A stretch of DNA of 64,000 bases from Aurelia coerulea (lineage: Eukaryota; Cnidaria; Scyphozoa; Semaeostomeae; Ulmaridae). The stretch spans positions 12,935,501 through 12,999,500 of the forward strand of contig CM076949.1 in NCBI GenBank assembly GCA_039566865.1, read 5' to 3'. The position numbers and the translations under genes were made by a program. Positions 20,501 to 30,000 of the stretch are shown piece after piece (the first letter of the stretch is position 1; every line of letters starts with the position of its first letter). The notes beneath the pieces are model-generated. The model searched no databases, had not been told where the DNA came from, and saw only the letters and a list, made by a program, of their open reading frames with translations.

Positions 20501-22809
20501 ACTTTGGTGGACTGCGCGTTTTCCCTCACCACTGGTTTGTGTGGAATGTAATGTTCTGGCCCCTCTGGTGTCTCTGGTGCAACTTCCACAATCCCTTCTC
20601 TCAATTGTTCTTGAATGATTGCATGATACGCTTGCAGTAGCTGTGGTTGTTTTTCTAAACGTCGCATCAATGAATTGAATCTTGCTTTCGCAACTGTCTC
20701 ATTTGTTGGCAATGCTGGATGTGTTGCCTTCCATGGAAGTGATGTTTCGTACCTCCCATCCTCTCTTTGCACAAGTTGTTCCTTGAATTCTTCATAAACA
20801 CTCTGCTGGTCGCCTTCTGGTCTATCCTCAACTCCGAGCACATCAAGACTGCACAGTTGCATGTAGTCATCATGAGAGCTTCTAGTGTACATGAGGGCTG
20901 AATTTTTTCCTTCCCTGCCTGGGGACATTATCACCCACCCAAAGCTAGTTTTCTCTGCTATAGGTTCTCCAGCCTCCCCCACTCTTGTTGGTGTTGATGT
21001 TTTGATTATTGAATAACTGCTTGCCCCTAAAATGACATGAACTGGCAAAATTTCTTTCCTGTCATCATCCTCCATTTTCACTCCTTTGAGATGTGCAGTT
21101 GCATCAATAACTTCCTGATATCTCGGATTTGGCAAGTTGAGGAGAACCTTTCTGTCGACTCCATTCACCTCTGATTTTATACTGAATTTCTCTGCAACAT
21201 CACTGATTTCTATCTCATATACGTTTATGTTTCTAACTGATGTCCCTAATAATGTTTCAATTGATTTGTGCTCTTGTCTCACAGGATTCTTTTTGATCAA
21301 ATCCAGTAGCGTGGAAGACATGTAGTTACTGCTCGATCCTGTGTCAAGGAGCGCCCTACACTTTACTCCCTCAACCTTGATTACAACCACTGGATGTATC
21401 ACAGTGTTGTTGTTAGCTGCTGTCATTCCCGGCTCTCTTTGCTTGTTGTCACATATTGAAGTGTGGTGTCTCTTATGACAGACTTGACAATTTGTTTTGC
21501 TTCTGCAGTCACTTGCTCTGTGCTTCTCCCCAGTACAGTTAAAGCAAAGTCGCTTGCTACTCAAAATCTTTCGTCTCTCCTCCACAGTTTTCACTGACTC
21601 ACAGTCTGAAGCTTTGTGGTCACTCTTATCACAATAGATGCATGATCGTGGTTTGGTTTGATCCCTTGTTGAAAACGTTTTCTCTCTCTTAAAATCTCTT
21701 GATTGTGTTCTTGTTTGTGTTTGTGTTTCTCCAATTTGCAAAGGGTTTCTGTCTATCCACCCCCTGAGTGCCTCAAGTAGCTCACGAAAGCCCCAGTTTT
21801 TCCACTCTGGATCCATTCTGGTGATGTCTGAACGGATACCCTCAAGTTTGTCTAAAGTCATGCGCACATTTCCTGCTACATTCCCTAGTTTGCCTAGTGT
21901 GTCTAAAGCTTGAACATGACAAAGGAGTTGATCATAAAATTCATGGATTTTGGGACGAGATGTTCCATGAATGGTTGGCAAGGCAAAAATCTGCTGTATA
22001 TGTGCATTCACAACTTCTGCAGAATCTCCATATCTCTGTAGCAAAATTGTTTTGGCTCGTTCATACCCCCCACTGTCAACTGGAAGTTTTTCAATTGTTG
22101 ATCGAACTTTAGGAATCACAAACTCCTTAAGATATGAAAACTTGGCTTCATCATTGATTGGAGCTTTATCAATTTGAGTGTGAAAGAGGCTCCAGAATCT
22201 TACCCAGTCTAAATGAGTGCCCTGAAACTTTGAGATTTGCAAACCTGGAAGCTTTGTTTGAACTCGCTTTGTCTCAGCCAAATCCAGCTTTTTCTTTTCA
22301 AGCTCCAGCGCAAATTTTTCCTGTCTAACCTGTCTTGCCACCTCAGCTTCTTCCTCTTCCTTTCTCAACCTCGCTTTCATCCTAGCCTCACGTTCTAGTT
22401 GCTCTACTCTCTGATTTTCTCTCATTTGCTCTTCGCATACTGATAATTTCGAATCAAGATTATCAATGGAACGTTCATATGGCTCTAGAGATTCCTTTGC
22501 TTTGTTTGTCCAGCTATCTATGGCCTCTTCCTGCTCGTCTAAATCGATAAAAATGCCCTGAATGTCCTGAATCAGGTCAAAACATTCGTCTATTTTAGTT
22601 CCTAAAAGTTTTCGTTGGCGATCAACTTTCCCCTGTCCCCCATCTCGCAAAATAGTCTTGGTAGATTTATCAAAATAAGCTAATTTCTTTAAGGCAGACT
22701 GGAAGGAAGACTGCTTCGATGCAAGTTCAGATTTATTGTCAGCAGCTTCACTTCCACCCTCTTGCCTATTCGCTTCAAGATCCTTCGTTTTCCCTCTCGT
22801 CACGGACAT
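17527..22809 (-). CDS. BEL/Pao Gag-Pol polyprotein, 1760 aa, intact
   Basis: The single frame starts at ATG 22809. Order: a charged coiled-coil N-terminus; DUF1759 Gag (LPGLQISKFQGTHLDWVRFW, about 190-350); knuckles CIYCDKSDHKASDC, CFNCTGEKHRASDC and CQVCHKRHHTSIC (about 390-460); DUF1758 protease with LLDTGSSSNYM (near 490); RT with TGDMKQAFLQVVI and the GIYVDDINMGG catalytic box (near 893); RNase H with HGFSDASISGCC and AWTDSTVCLHWL; integrase with an H-x-H/C-x2-C zinc domain and D..D..E at VDFAGP, SDNGSTF and FERMV (about 1426-1537); and a DUF5641-like C-terminus (LRKRAKYLSKCKDVLWKRWESEY). All catalytic boxes are visible and no stop or frameshift interrupts it. Gag and Pol share one frame, so particle stoichiometry must be set by processing. 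Confidence 0.95.
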   Translation of the reverse strand: MSVTRGKTKDLEANRQEGGSEAADNKSELASKQSSFQSALKKLAYFDKSTKTILRDGGQGKVDRQRKLLGTKIDECFDLIQDIQGIFIDLDEQEEAIDSWTNKAKESLEPYERSIDNLDSKLSVCEEQMRENQRVEQLEREARMKARLRKEEEEAEVARQVRQEKFALELEKKKLDLAETKRVQTKLPGLQISKFQGTHLDWVRFWSLFHTQIDKAPINDEAKFSYLKEFVIPKVRSTIEKLPVDSGGYERAKTILLQRYGDSAEVVNAHIQQIFALPTIHGTSRPKIHEFYDQLLCHVQALDTLGKLGNVAGNVRMTLDKLEGIRSDITRMDPEWKNWGFRELLEALRGWIDRNPLQIGETQTQTRTQSRDFKREKTFSTRDQTKPRSCIYCDKSDHKASDCESVKTVEERRKILSSKRLCFNCTGEKHRASDCRSKTNCQVCHKRHHTSICDNKQREPGMTAANNNTVIHPVVVIKVEGVKCRALLDTGSSSNYMSSTLLDLIKKNPVRQEHKSIETLLGTSVRNINVYEIEISDVAEKFSIKSEVNGVDRKVLLNLPNPRYQEVIDATAHLKGVKMEDDDRKEILPVHVILGASSYSIIKTSTPTRVGEAGEPIAEKTSFGWVIMSPGREGKNSALMYTRSSHDDYMQLCSLDVLGVEDRPEGDQQSVYEEFKEQLVQREDGRYETSLPWKATHPALPTNETVAKARFNSLMRRLEKQPQLLQAYHAIIQEQLREGIVEVAPETPEGPEHYIPHKPVVRENAQSTKVRIVYDASAKADSESPSLNECLDIGPPLQQKILDILLRVRFKPVFLTGDMKQAFLQVVIRETERDVLRFFWVEDLESMKPVVYRVTRALFGLGPSPFLLGGTLEQHLDKFATQYPSQVKEIREGIYVDDINMGGNNVEEIKDLKETAVNIFKAGGFELHKWHSNEIQLDGEATNDDESTFAKESLGTKTSETKLLGIGWDKMYDNLSVSFPESEPTATKRIVLRTIAKIYDPMGIASPMLLTAKLIFRDLCERKIPWDSELPDDLKKRWEKWLKTLPSEIVIPRCIPQRKEEITSIELHGFSDASISGCCATVYPVVKQGEEVTQGLLVAKSRLAKRDLTIPRLELVGCHMTSNLLENTAKALAQYPVTAIYAWTDSTVCLHWLREGVKYKQFVSNRVKKINEKNYTWRYVPTDENLTGSRGGSNLQANEKWMRGPTWLSTPELWPTMIVTKPSDDSDSEKQLVKEIMQVSVEREADTIDALLERKTWWTTIRILAWMKRFINNSKNSQRVRGPLTTLEIQEQINFMIKRAQRDVEETSQFKNDCQRLNLVKNEEGVYECRGRIQGVYPVYLPFRHLISEKLVENAHLQTLHGGVSLTMSKVRDNYWIPKLRSITKRVLAKCSGCKRFHATNAPAPPQGNLPRERSEGSIPFDVVGVDFAGPITVKTGNKATSKAYIILYTCSLTRGLHLELLPNMTCEEVLSSFKRFIAARGRPSKIISDNGSTFIAASKWIKKVRKSEKIQEYLAQQGIIWQFNLSRASWWGGMFERMVSIVKAAMCKVIGAAKLSFKEMQEVLLDIQIVLNNRPLTYCEDDVEMPVLTPNMLIFGKANYLPEEEPPDIQDRDLRKRAKYLSKCKDVLWKRWESEYVRALRERHNAIHSGKQAHLEIGDVVMIKGEEKNCALWKIGIITDLIPGRDNIVRAVRLRAGKSFMERPVQFLYPLELHCSRRKEKQDKKLDAEAREFRPKRKAAIDATANVQGTLDYEEENDI

Positions 22810-22877
22810 GATAAAATTCGCAGATATATTCCGTAAAACCTAGAAGTTTGATTAAATCACAGTCTCGCAAGTAAACA

Positions 22878-22895
22878 GTCCCGTCGGAGGTGCCA
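22878..22895 (-). other. primer-binding site of the young BEL element
   Basis: Minus strand TGGCACCTCCGACGGGAC starts four bases after the 5' LTR. It should pair with a tRNA ending GTCCCGTCGGAGGTGCCA; which tRNA this is cannot be told here. It differs from the Lys-type site of the older BEL. Confidence 0.7.
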
Positions 22896-22899
22896 CTTT

Positions 22900-23322
22900 T
22901 GTGGTGAATTAAGCTGGAATCCCACAAACCTTACGGAATAAATCGATATAGCGCGATAAAGGAATAAAATCACGTCGCAGTGCTCAACAAAAGCGAATAC
23001 AAAGCCTGTAAACAAATAAAAACGCAGACTTTCCCAACATAAACATATTCAGCAAAGTTCCAGCAACCCAAATAAATGCACAACAAGAAGTAAATAAATG
23101 AACGATCTCACGTAAGTCTGTAACGGGTCACTCCCGCAATCTCTTCTGGCTTCGTTTCTCTCGATAATATTTCTCACGGTTTGATAATGTCTCACGTAAA
23201 CGTTCTCTCGATCTCTTCTGTTTACAACATGTCATTGTTCAATTTCCTCACGGCTCAATGAGTCCGCCTTACACTCAAAAGCTTATTGTTCTCGTTTCTA
23301 TGTAACTACGTCATTCCCCACA
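22900..23322 (-). repeat. 5' LTR of the young BEL element
   Basis: It should carry the promoter for the minus-strand transcript. Left end TGTGGTGAATTAAG and right end ATTCCCCACA match the other LTR. Confidence 0.92.
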
Positions 23323-23690
23323 GTGAAGAAAGACAAGTTCAGCTTCATAGTAAATGTTAGTATCGTCAGCAAATAAATAGAATGTTAGTTTTGAGGATGA
23401 TAGTGGTAAATCCTTGATGTAAATTAGGAAGAGAAGAAGGCCAAGAACATGGACCCTGTTAGCAATCTTTTCTTGAAAACCACAGGGACCCAGGAAGTAC
23501 AGAATAAATGATTGTTTTAAAACGAGAACAGCCCTCAGAATATATGTTTCTCTTAGCAACAAACACACTCTTTTGGCTAATGGCGGCTCTGAAGACACCA
23601 ACAAGGTGTGTAACATTTTACTTGCGTTTCTCGTAAAGATATTATTGTGAATAATTTTTGAATACTTATTTGGCATATAAAGAACAAAGT
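23323..23690 (-). pseudogene. LINE RT fragment with FADD box
   Basis: The minus-strand peptide LGLLLFLIYIKDLPLSSSKLTFYLFADDTNIYYEAE carries RT motif B remnants and the FADD catalytic box of a CR1/L2-type LINE. Upstream sequence is degenerate. The young BEL is inserted immediately after it. It is not collinear with the LINE scrap at 16951-17057, so the pre-insertion locus was already rearranged or held two LINE pieces. Confidence 0.75.
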
Positions 23691-24301
23691 TATTGTTCGA
23701 GATAGTGAATATAAGTTTACCTTATTTAGGTTTTTGGCTCGTATTTGCGCGGGTTTTATAAGTCCCATTGTGCATTATTAGGCCCTTTTAGGCCGACTTA
23801 GGGCCATGCCAGAATTGTAAACAATCATACTTCCGGGTTCTGTAAGATGCATTAATTCGTAAGTACGCAGTAGGTACGTTTTTGCAACGTTACCCTTTTA
23901 AATATTTGAAACAAGAATAAAGAGATTTGACAATTGATTCATAATGAAATAGCCATCAATTTGTGGTTTTGGCAGTTCCAGCATTTTTGGTTGAAATTTT
24001 CGAAACTTTTAGTTTTAGTTATCAAATGGAGCAGCCTTGTATTTCGCGTTCTACTGTTCTTCTAACCAACAAAATTAATATTAACAGGTTGATTGGACAG
24101 AATTTGCGCTTCAAGAAAGTAAAAAATTTGAAAAGCAGCAAAATTCGTATTTTAGAAAAATTGGTATAATATCAAACGTCGGGACTTATAAGTCCCAGCC
24201 CCAAATTTCAAAGTAAATTACCCCTTTTCATTTCTTTTTCACAAAATTATCTTAATGAATGCATTTTCAAGCTAAGATGAGCATGTGAACATTTTATCAT
24301 G
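23691..24301. other. unassigned non-coding stretch
   Basis: AT-rich. It contains the perfect 16-bp palindrome GGGACTTATAAGTCCC near 24180-24195 and a related TTATAAGTCCC near 23756. No gene is recognised. Confidence 0.35.
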
Positions 24302-24903
24302 GTGGCAAACAAAGGGTTAAAATAAAAAAATACCCCTGTTTTTAGATAGTTTTCTTAAAACTATACAGAGAAGGTGCCTGCTTTGACTGGGCTGAGAAGC
24401 CATTCCACAGCTTTGCACCTCTATACGATTAACATCTCTGGCCATTTGCTGACCTTTTTTCATCGGTAATCTCAAGTCGGTCTCCGTATTTCGAAGGCTA
24501 TATGATGAGCATTGGCGAATTGCGGGTAAAGAGGTCACAGAGGTATTGTGGAGCCAGCTCATTCAGGGACTTGAAGACCATTGTATTAGATTCACCAGCA
24601 ATCAATTCGCCCACGGTCTTCCATCCCAGCCCTTCAATTAGAGGTCTGCTTGGGGCGTCAAGGCTGCTATTCGTAATAATCCTACCAACATGGTTTTGAA
24701 GTTTTTGCAACTGATTAATTTCAGTGAAACCGGCACAGCCCCAAACAGAACGACAGTATCGAAAATACGGCTCAAAAATACCTCTGTAGAGGGTTTGCAA
24801 AGTTTCTTTCGGTACAAAAGACTTGGCATGTTTCAAAAACCAACTGCCCTGGAGACCTTGGTAGAGACTGCTTTCATTTGTTCTTTCCAATCCAAAGAGC
24901 AAT
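24302..24903 (-). pseudogene. LINE family C, 3' half, separated by the Gypsy insertion
   Basis: The minus-strand protein reads LDWKEQ...RGIFEPYFRYCRSVWGCAGFTEINQLQKLQNHVGRIITNSSLDAPSRPLIEGLGWKTVGEL..LAPQYLCDLFTRNS, the RT thumb and C-terminal domain of a LINE. A frameshift near 24500 leads into RNTETDLRLPM. Its 5' continuation lies 7.7 kb away at 32606-32905, beyond the Gypsy element. Across the junction (target repeat CAAT) the reading KYLGLQID / LDWKEQ is continuous. Confidence 0.85.
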
Positions 24904-25229
24904 TGTAAGGACGTGACCTCTAACCTTTGTAGTAAGATTTTAATGATGCCAACAGAGAACACTAGTAGGAAGTATTGCACTATTGTCCTTTGTATTCTAA
25001 GTTTAGGGTTGCACAACACATCACCTAATCCCTACTGTGTTTTATAATAAACAAATAAACATAACCATTGTCGACAGAAGTAGTCGTATATCGTTGTGAG
25101 AACACGCGATCGTGTAGTTTTGTGAATTGAGTGAAAGAAAGATGGAGCTTTGCATAAAGTTTTGAGTATTCCATGACTTCTATCGGACCTGCGTATGGAG
25201 TATAATTACCATAAATACCGAGGGCTACA
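24904..25229 (+). repeat. 5' LTR of the Gypsy element
   Basis: It contains AATAAAC-type polyadenylation-like signals near 25045-25062. The internal region begins TTTGGTGTCCAGTGTGC; TGGTGTCCAGTGTGCAAG is the probable primer site, but its tRNA was not identified. Confidence 0.93.
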
Positions 25230-25622
25230 TTTGGTGTCCAGTGTGCAAGAAGTCCTACTCATCGTGATCGTGCAAAGACCAACAAAGATGCAACCACACA
25301 GAGTCCTGCTGTTACACAGACAGTTCAAGGGAGTTTCAGCTAAGTTGCAGTTTCTCTCTCCATGTTGTTTCACTTCGTTTTTCCGCTTTAATACCTTCTT
25401 TATGTATTTGCAAGACTGGTAGCGATTTTCTTCTAACGGGGGAGAGGTTATGTGTGTGATTTTCAAAGACTACTGAATATGTTTATTTTATCTTAACACG
25501 GAAGTTGCAGAGAAGTTCATGATTCGATTTCAGAGCCGAGACTTTGTTTATGTTTACGTGTGATAATTTCTGTGTAGCGGAAATAAATATAAACGGATTT
25601 TGCAAGTTTTTCTAAGTTTACG
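25230..25622 (+). other. 5' leader of the Gypsy element
   Basis: About 390 bp of leader lie between the LTR and gag ATG. It is expected to hold primer-binding and packaging signals. No upstream frame of note competes with gag. Confidence 0.6.
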
Positions 25623-27080
25623 ATGTCCACATCTGAACTCGAAACACTGCAGTTGCAGTTTGACTCTTTGTTATGTCAACAAACGCCTGAGCAGTTGACA
25701 AAACTAGTATCGTACATGAAGATTTCTGACACTGTGAAAGATAAAAGTAGACTTGAAATTGTTAGAATAGTGCGAAAACACCTTGATAAAGTTATGGCCG
25801 ATCCAAATACTACTGATTTAGATTTATTTCTCCGCGATTTGGTTGCATATGTAACAGATAAACCACCACCCCTCGAGAAAACTGCAGAGGAGGAAGAGCT
25901 GGCGAGGCTTCAAAAAACCTTGCAAGAACTAAAATTGCAACAAGAAACACAGCTAAAATCAGTTTTAGAGGAGCTAGAGGAAGCAAAAAAGAAAGTTTCA
26001 GGGGATATAACGGCCATTTCAGGGTCTGCAAAATCCGAAATTGAACAGAAAAATTTGGCTGCAACAGCATCAATTTTGCGTCGTGAATTTAAGATTTCTG
26101 GCCAAATAGGAGAGCCTGCACAAACAGATAAGCTTACGTACGTGTCCTTGACACACCAAATTGACTCTGGAGTTTCTAAGGGTTATTGCGAAAGTGAAAT
26201 TTGTGATGCAGTAATAAAATCGATTTCACCACAAAGTAGTCTGCGAAATTATGTGCTCACAATGCCAGATCGATCTTTGAGCAAATTGCGATCTATTTTG
26301 CGCGTATTTTTTCAACAAAAGACGGCATCTGATCTGTATCAGAAATTGGTGACAGCATCACAAGAGCAAAAAGAAACGCCTCAGCAATTTCTGCTAAGAG
26401 CACTCGATGCCCGCAACAAAGTATTTTTTGCTGCACATGAGGAAAGTTCTCAGGGGGAGTACAGCCAACAACTGGTGCAGAATACCTTTCTGAAAACGAT
26501 GGAAACTGGCCTGAGAGATGAAAATCTGGTGACCAATTTTCGCCCGTTTTTACGTCCTCCTGGACTCACAGATGAAGCCTTGATGCAAAACTTGAATGAA
26601 CTTGCAACGAAACAGGCAGAAAGGAAAGCAAAGATCGTTTTTTCAGCTGAGCGCCAACGTGCGGCGAAAGCAAATGCTGCGAGCGTCACTGAAAATGACC
26701 AGCCCCAAGGTTCCCCATCAACCCGAAAAAAACAGCCTGGGGGTACTGAGAATGAAACCAAGCAACTCTTTGCGGAAATCAAAGAACTCAAAACAAATCT
26801 TGCTGACTTAAAACGTAGCATAGATGGAAGTAACCAGGTTGCCCCTACACCCCCTCGATTTCAAAACCGTGGTCAAGGAAGGGGGCGTGGTCGTTACAAT
26901 TATCGGAACACTGGTTACCGTTCTCGAGGCTGCCGTGATTGTCGCAGCAATGGTTGGGGAGATTCGTGCCGCCATTGTTTCAAATGTGGTGAAAGTGGGC
27001 ATCTCCGATCACAGTGCCCTACCACAGTGCAAAACCAGGAGGGAAACGCCCAACGGTTATTCCAGGGGGGCGAGGAGTAA
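25623..27080 (+). CDS. Ty3/Gypsy Gag, 485 aa
   Basis: Gag starts at the first ATG of the internal region. It has a helical N-terminal part and a strong heptad-like charged segment at about residues 90-145. The central capsid-like region (about 150-345) includes LRRDL-like helices and [18 protein letters not shown]. An RG-rich RNA-binding stretch ([12 protein letters not shown]) precedes one CCHC knuckle C452-x2-C455-x4-H460-x4-C465 ([14 protein letters not shown]). Gag assembles the particle and binds RNA. Its last codons overlap pol, and a slippery heptamer lies three codons before the stop. The frame is intact. Confidence 0.93.
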   Translation: MSTSELETLQLQFDSLLCQQTPEQLTKLVSYMKISDTVKDKSRLEIVRIVRKHLDKVMADPNTTDLDLFLRDLVAYVTDKPPPLEKTAEEEELARLQKTLQELKLQQETQLKSVLEELEEAKKKVSGDITAISGSAKSEIEQKNLAATASILRREFKISGQIGEPAQTDKLTYVSLTHQIDSGVSKGYCESEICDAVIKSISPQSSLRNYVLTMPDRSLSKLRSILRVFFQQKTASDLYQKLVTASQEQKETPQQFLLRALDARNKVFFAAHEESSQGEYSQQLVQNTFLKTMETGLRDENLVTNFRPFLRPPGLTDEALMQNLNELATKQAERKAKIVFSAERQRAAKANAASVTENDQPQGSPSTRKKQPGGTENETKQLFAEIKELKTNLADLKRSIDGSNQVAPTPPRFQNRGQGRGRGRYNYRNTGYRSRGCRDCRSNGWGDSCRHCFKCGESGHLRSQCPTTVQNQEGNAQRLFQGGEE

Positions 27081-30000
27081 CCGATAATGAAACTATGTCC
27101 CATCCTTGTAATTTTTGCGGTAAAAATCCAAGTACATCTCAAGTTTGGCAATGTAACGCATGTAAGGTTGTGAATTATTGTAACAAAGAATGTCAAAAGA
27201 AACATTGGAACAGTCATAAAGTTCTTTGTAATGCTCTGCAGAGTCTCTCACAAAATGCAGACCAACCTGAACAAAACAATCGTTTCGTTAGTCACCTTAC
27301 ACCGAAACAAGTTTCGAATATTGCTAAACTTGTGGGAAAACGCTGTACAATTAATTGTCTTTTGAACGATAAACAATTCGTAGCCTTATGGGACACTGGT
27401 GCCCAGGTCTCTATAATGTCAGAAGATTTTGTTGAAAGAAACTTTCCAGGTACAAAACTTCGTCATATTTCGGAATTGATTGATAGTGAGTTAACAGTAA
27501 CTGCTGCAAACGGTGAAAATATCCCGTACAACGGATGGGTTGAAATTACATTTAAATTGAGAAACGATTGTACCTCTCTTGTTGTTCCTTTTCTCGTGAC
27601 CAAAGAAAATATCGACTTGCCTCTAATTGGTTATAACGTTATTGAGGAATGCATTAAGAATGGCCTAACCGAGCAAGAACTAACAAGTGTATTTCCTCGT
27701 GTTTCTTCTGCCAGTGTAAATAGTTTGATCGAAATCATATCCCACAATAAAGATGCAGAGCTGTGTGTTGTTAAAACCGATAAACATGATCATACAGTTA
27801 AGAAAGGACAAACGTTGAAGGTTTCTTGTAGACTAAATCATGGTACTATAGACAGTGATACCCCAGTTCTTTTTGAACCTGAAGAAAATTCTCATTTGCC
27901 GACAGGACTGTCGATTCATGATCGTCTTTTGACCATTAAACCTGGTAAAGCTACCAAAATTGCTTTTGAAATTGAAAACACTTCAAAACACGATATCGTT
28001 GTGCCCAAGCGCACCTGCCTAGGCCGTATCCAGCTTGTCCAATCTGTTACACCTCTGGATGTAAAGTTAAGTGACAAAACAGAGCCGTCGACTAGCAATA
28101 GTGCTTTTAACCCAGTTGGTGAGGTTTCTGACCAGGAGATCCCAAAACATATTCGAGAAATTGATTTAGATGGTTTAACCGATGAACAAAAACAAGCAGC
28201 TCTGAGACTTTTAAGTGAAGAGCAGGAATCTTTCTCCAAAGATGATACTGAAATCGGTTGTCTACCCGATCTGAAATTAGATATCAAGTTAACAGACCAA
28301 ACACCTGTCCAAAAGAATTACGTAGCCGTCCCAAGACCCCTATATCCAGAAGTCAAAGCATATATTGAAGATCTCCTAAATCGTAGTTTCATTCGAAAGT
28401 CGAAGTCCCCATACAGCTCTCCAGTTGTTTGCGTTCGGAAGAAGGACCAATCCTTTCGATTATGTGTAGACTTTCGTGCTCTGAATCAAAAGACAGTACC
28501 CGACCGCCACCCTTTTCCTAGGATACAAGAGAGTTTAGACAGTCTTGGAGGTCAGGAATGGTTTACGGTTCTTGATCAAGGCAAAGCTTACCATCAAGGA
28601 TACATGGGTGTAGAAAGTCAGCCGCTAACTGCATTCATAACACCGTGGGGGCTTTATGAGTGGATTAGGATACCGTTTGGCTTACGGAATGCTCCTGGCG
28701 CCTTCCAGCGCTTCATGGAGAATTGTTTAGGAGATTTGAGGGATGAAATCTGCATACCGTATTTGGACGATTTCATAGTTTTTAGTTCAACATTTGAAGG
28801 ACATCTCGACAACCTTAAGAAAGTTCTACGTCGTTTGAAGGAACACGGAGTAAAACTAAAACCACGAAAGTGTAAAATGTTTAAACGGCAAGTTAACTTT
28901 CTAGGACGTATTGTTTCATCAGAAGGCTACAAATTAGACCTTGGTAGCACAGCCCCGATTGTTCATTTGCAGAAAACCACACCTAAAACTGTCGGTGATG
29001 TCAGGAAGTTACTCGGTCTATTAGGTTACTATCGAAGATACATTCAGAATTTTTCGCAAATCGCTAAACCTATCTACGACCTTTTAGCTACAAAAGAGAA
29101 GCAAGACTTAAAAACAAGAAAGCAATCTAATCATTCAGTACCATCTAATTACCCGATAAATTGGACTGACGAACATCAAAGTATTTTAAACGTATTAATC
29201 TCTCATTTAATCACACCGCCAGTCATGGCCTATCCGAATTTTGAAGAACCTTTCGTGTTACATACGGACGCATCTGAGGTTGGATTAGGTGCAGTACTCT
29301 ACCAGCGACAAAAGGGGACTCTACGAGTAATCGCCTACGGATCACGAACACTTAGCCCCGCCGAGAAAAGATACAATCTTCACTCCGGTAAACTCGAATT
29401 TTTGGCATTAAAATGGGCAATCTGTGACCATTTCCGCGACTATTTGTATTATGCTCCTTCGTTTCGAGTATACACTGATAATAACCCTCTAACGTACGTC
29501 TTATCGTCTGCAAAACTTAATGCCACTGGTTTACGTTGGGTTAGTGAACTGTCTGATTTTAACTTTGATATAAAATACAGGCCTGGAAAAGTAAACCAAG
29601 ATGCAGATACTCTTTCTCGAGTTCCACTAGATTTCGAGTCGTACATGAATTCTTGCACGGAAGAAATAAGCACTGACACGAGACAAGCTGCAACCTGTGC
29701 AGCCAATCTTGCTAGTAAAGGAGAAATAAACTGGGCCATGTCGATAACCACAAATCCTTCTGCTCTAACAATTGATACAGATGAACTTCCATCAAGTTCA
29801 CCCTTTACCATTAGTAGCGATGATTTACGTCGTGCTCAAGAAAATGATAGCGTTATCAATCGAGTACTTTCTTATGTCAAAAATGGTAAAAAGCCAACCA
29901 CAAAAGAGCTTTCATCCGAACAACCAAGCGTGAGAAGATTACTTTATGATTGGAGCAAGTTAGACGTTTCTGAAAACGGTACTCTACAACGTGTCACAAA

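Larger units (their letters stand above)
17058..23322 (-). mobile_element. complete young BEL/Pao LTR retrotransposon, 6265 bp
   Basis: Two 423-bp LTRs (17058-17480 and 22900-23322) bound one uninterrupted polyprotein frame on the minus strand. LTRs start TGTGG and end CCACA. By eye they differ at two positions (CAAATTC/CATATTC near 17207/23049 and AAACCTT/AAACGTT near 17360/23202). Flanks share GTGA (17054-17057, 23323-23326), or AGTGA if the last LTR base is counted in the duplication. PBS and polypurine tract are present. The element has no envelope-like frame. Confidence 0.93.
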
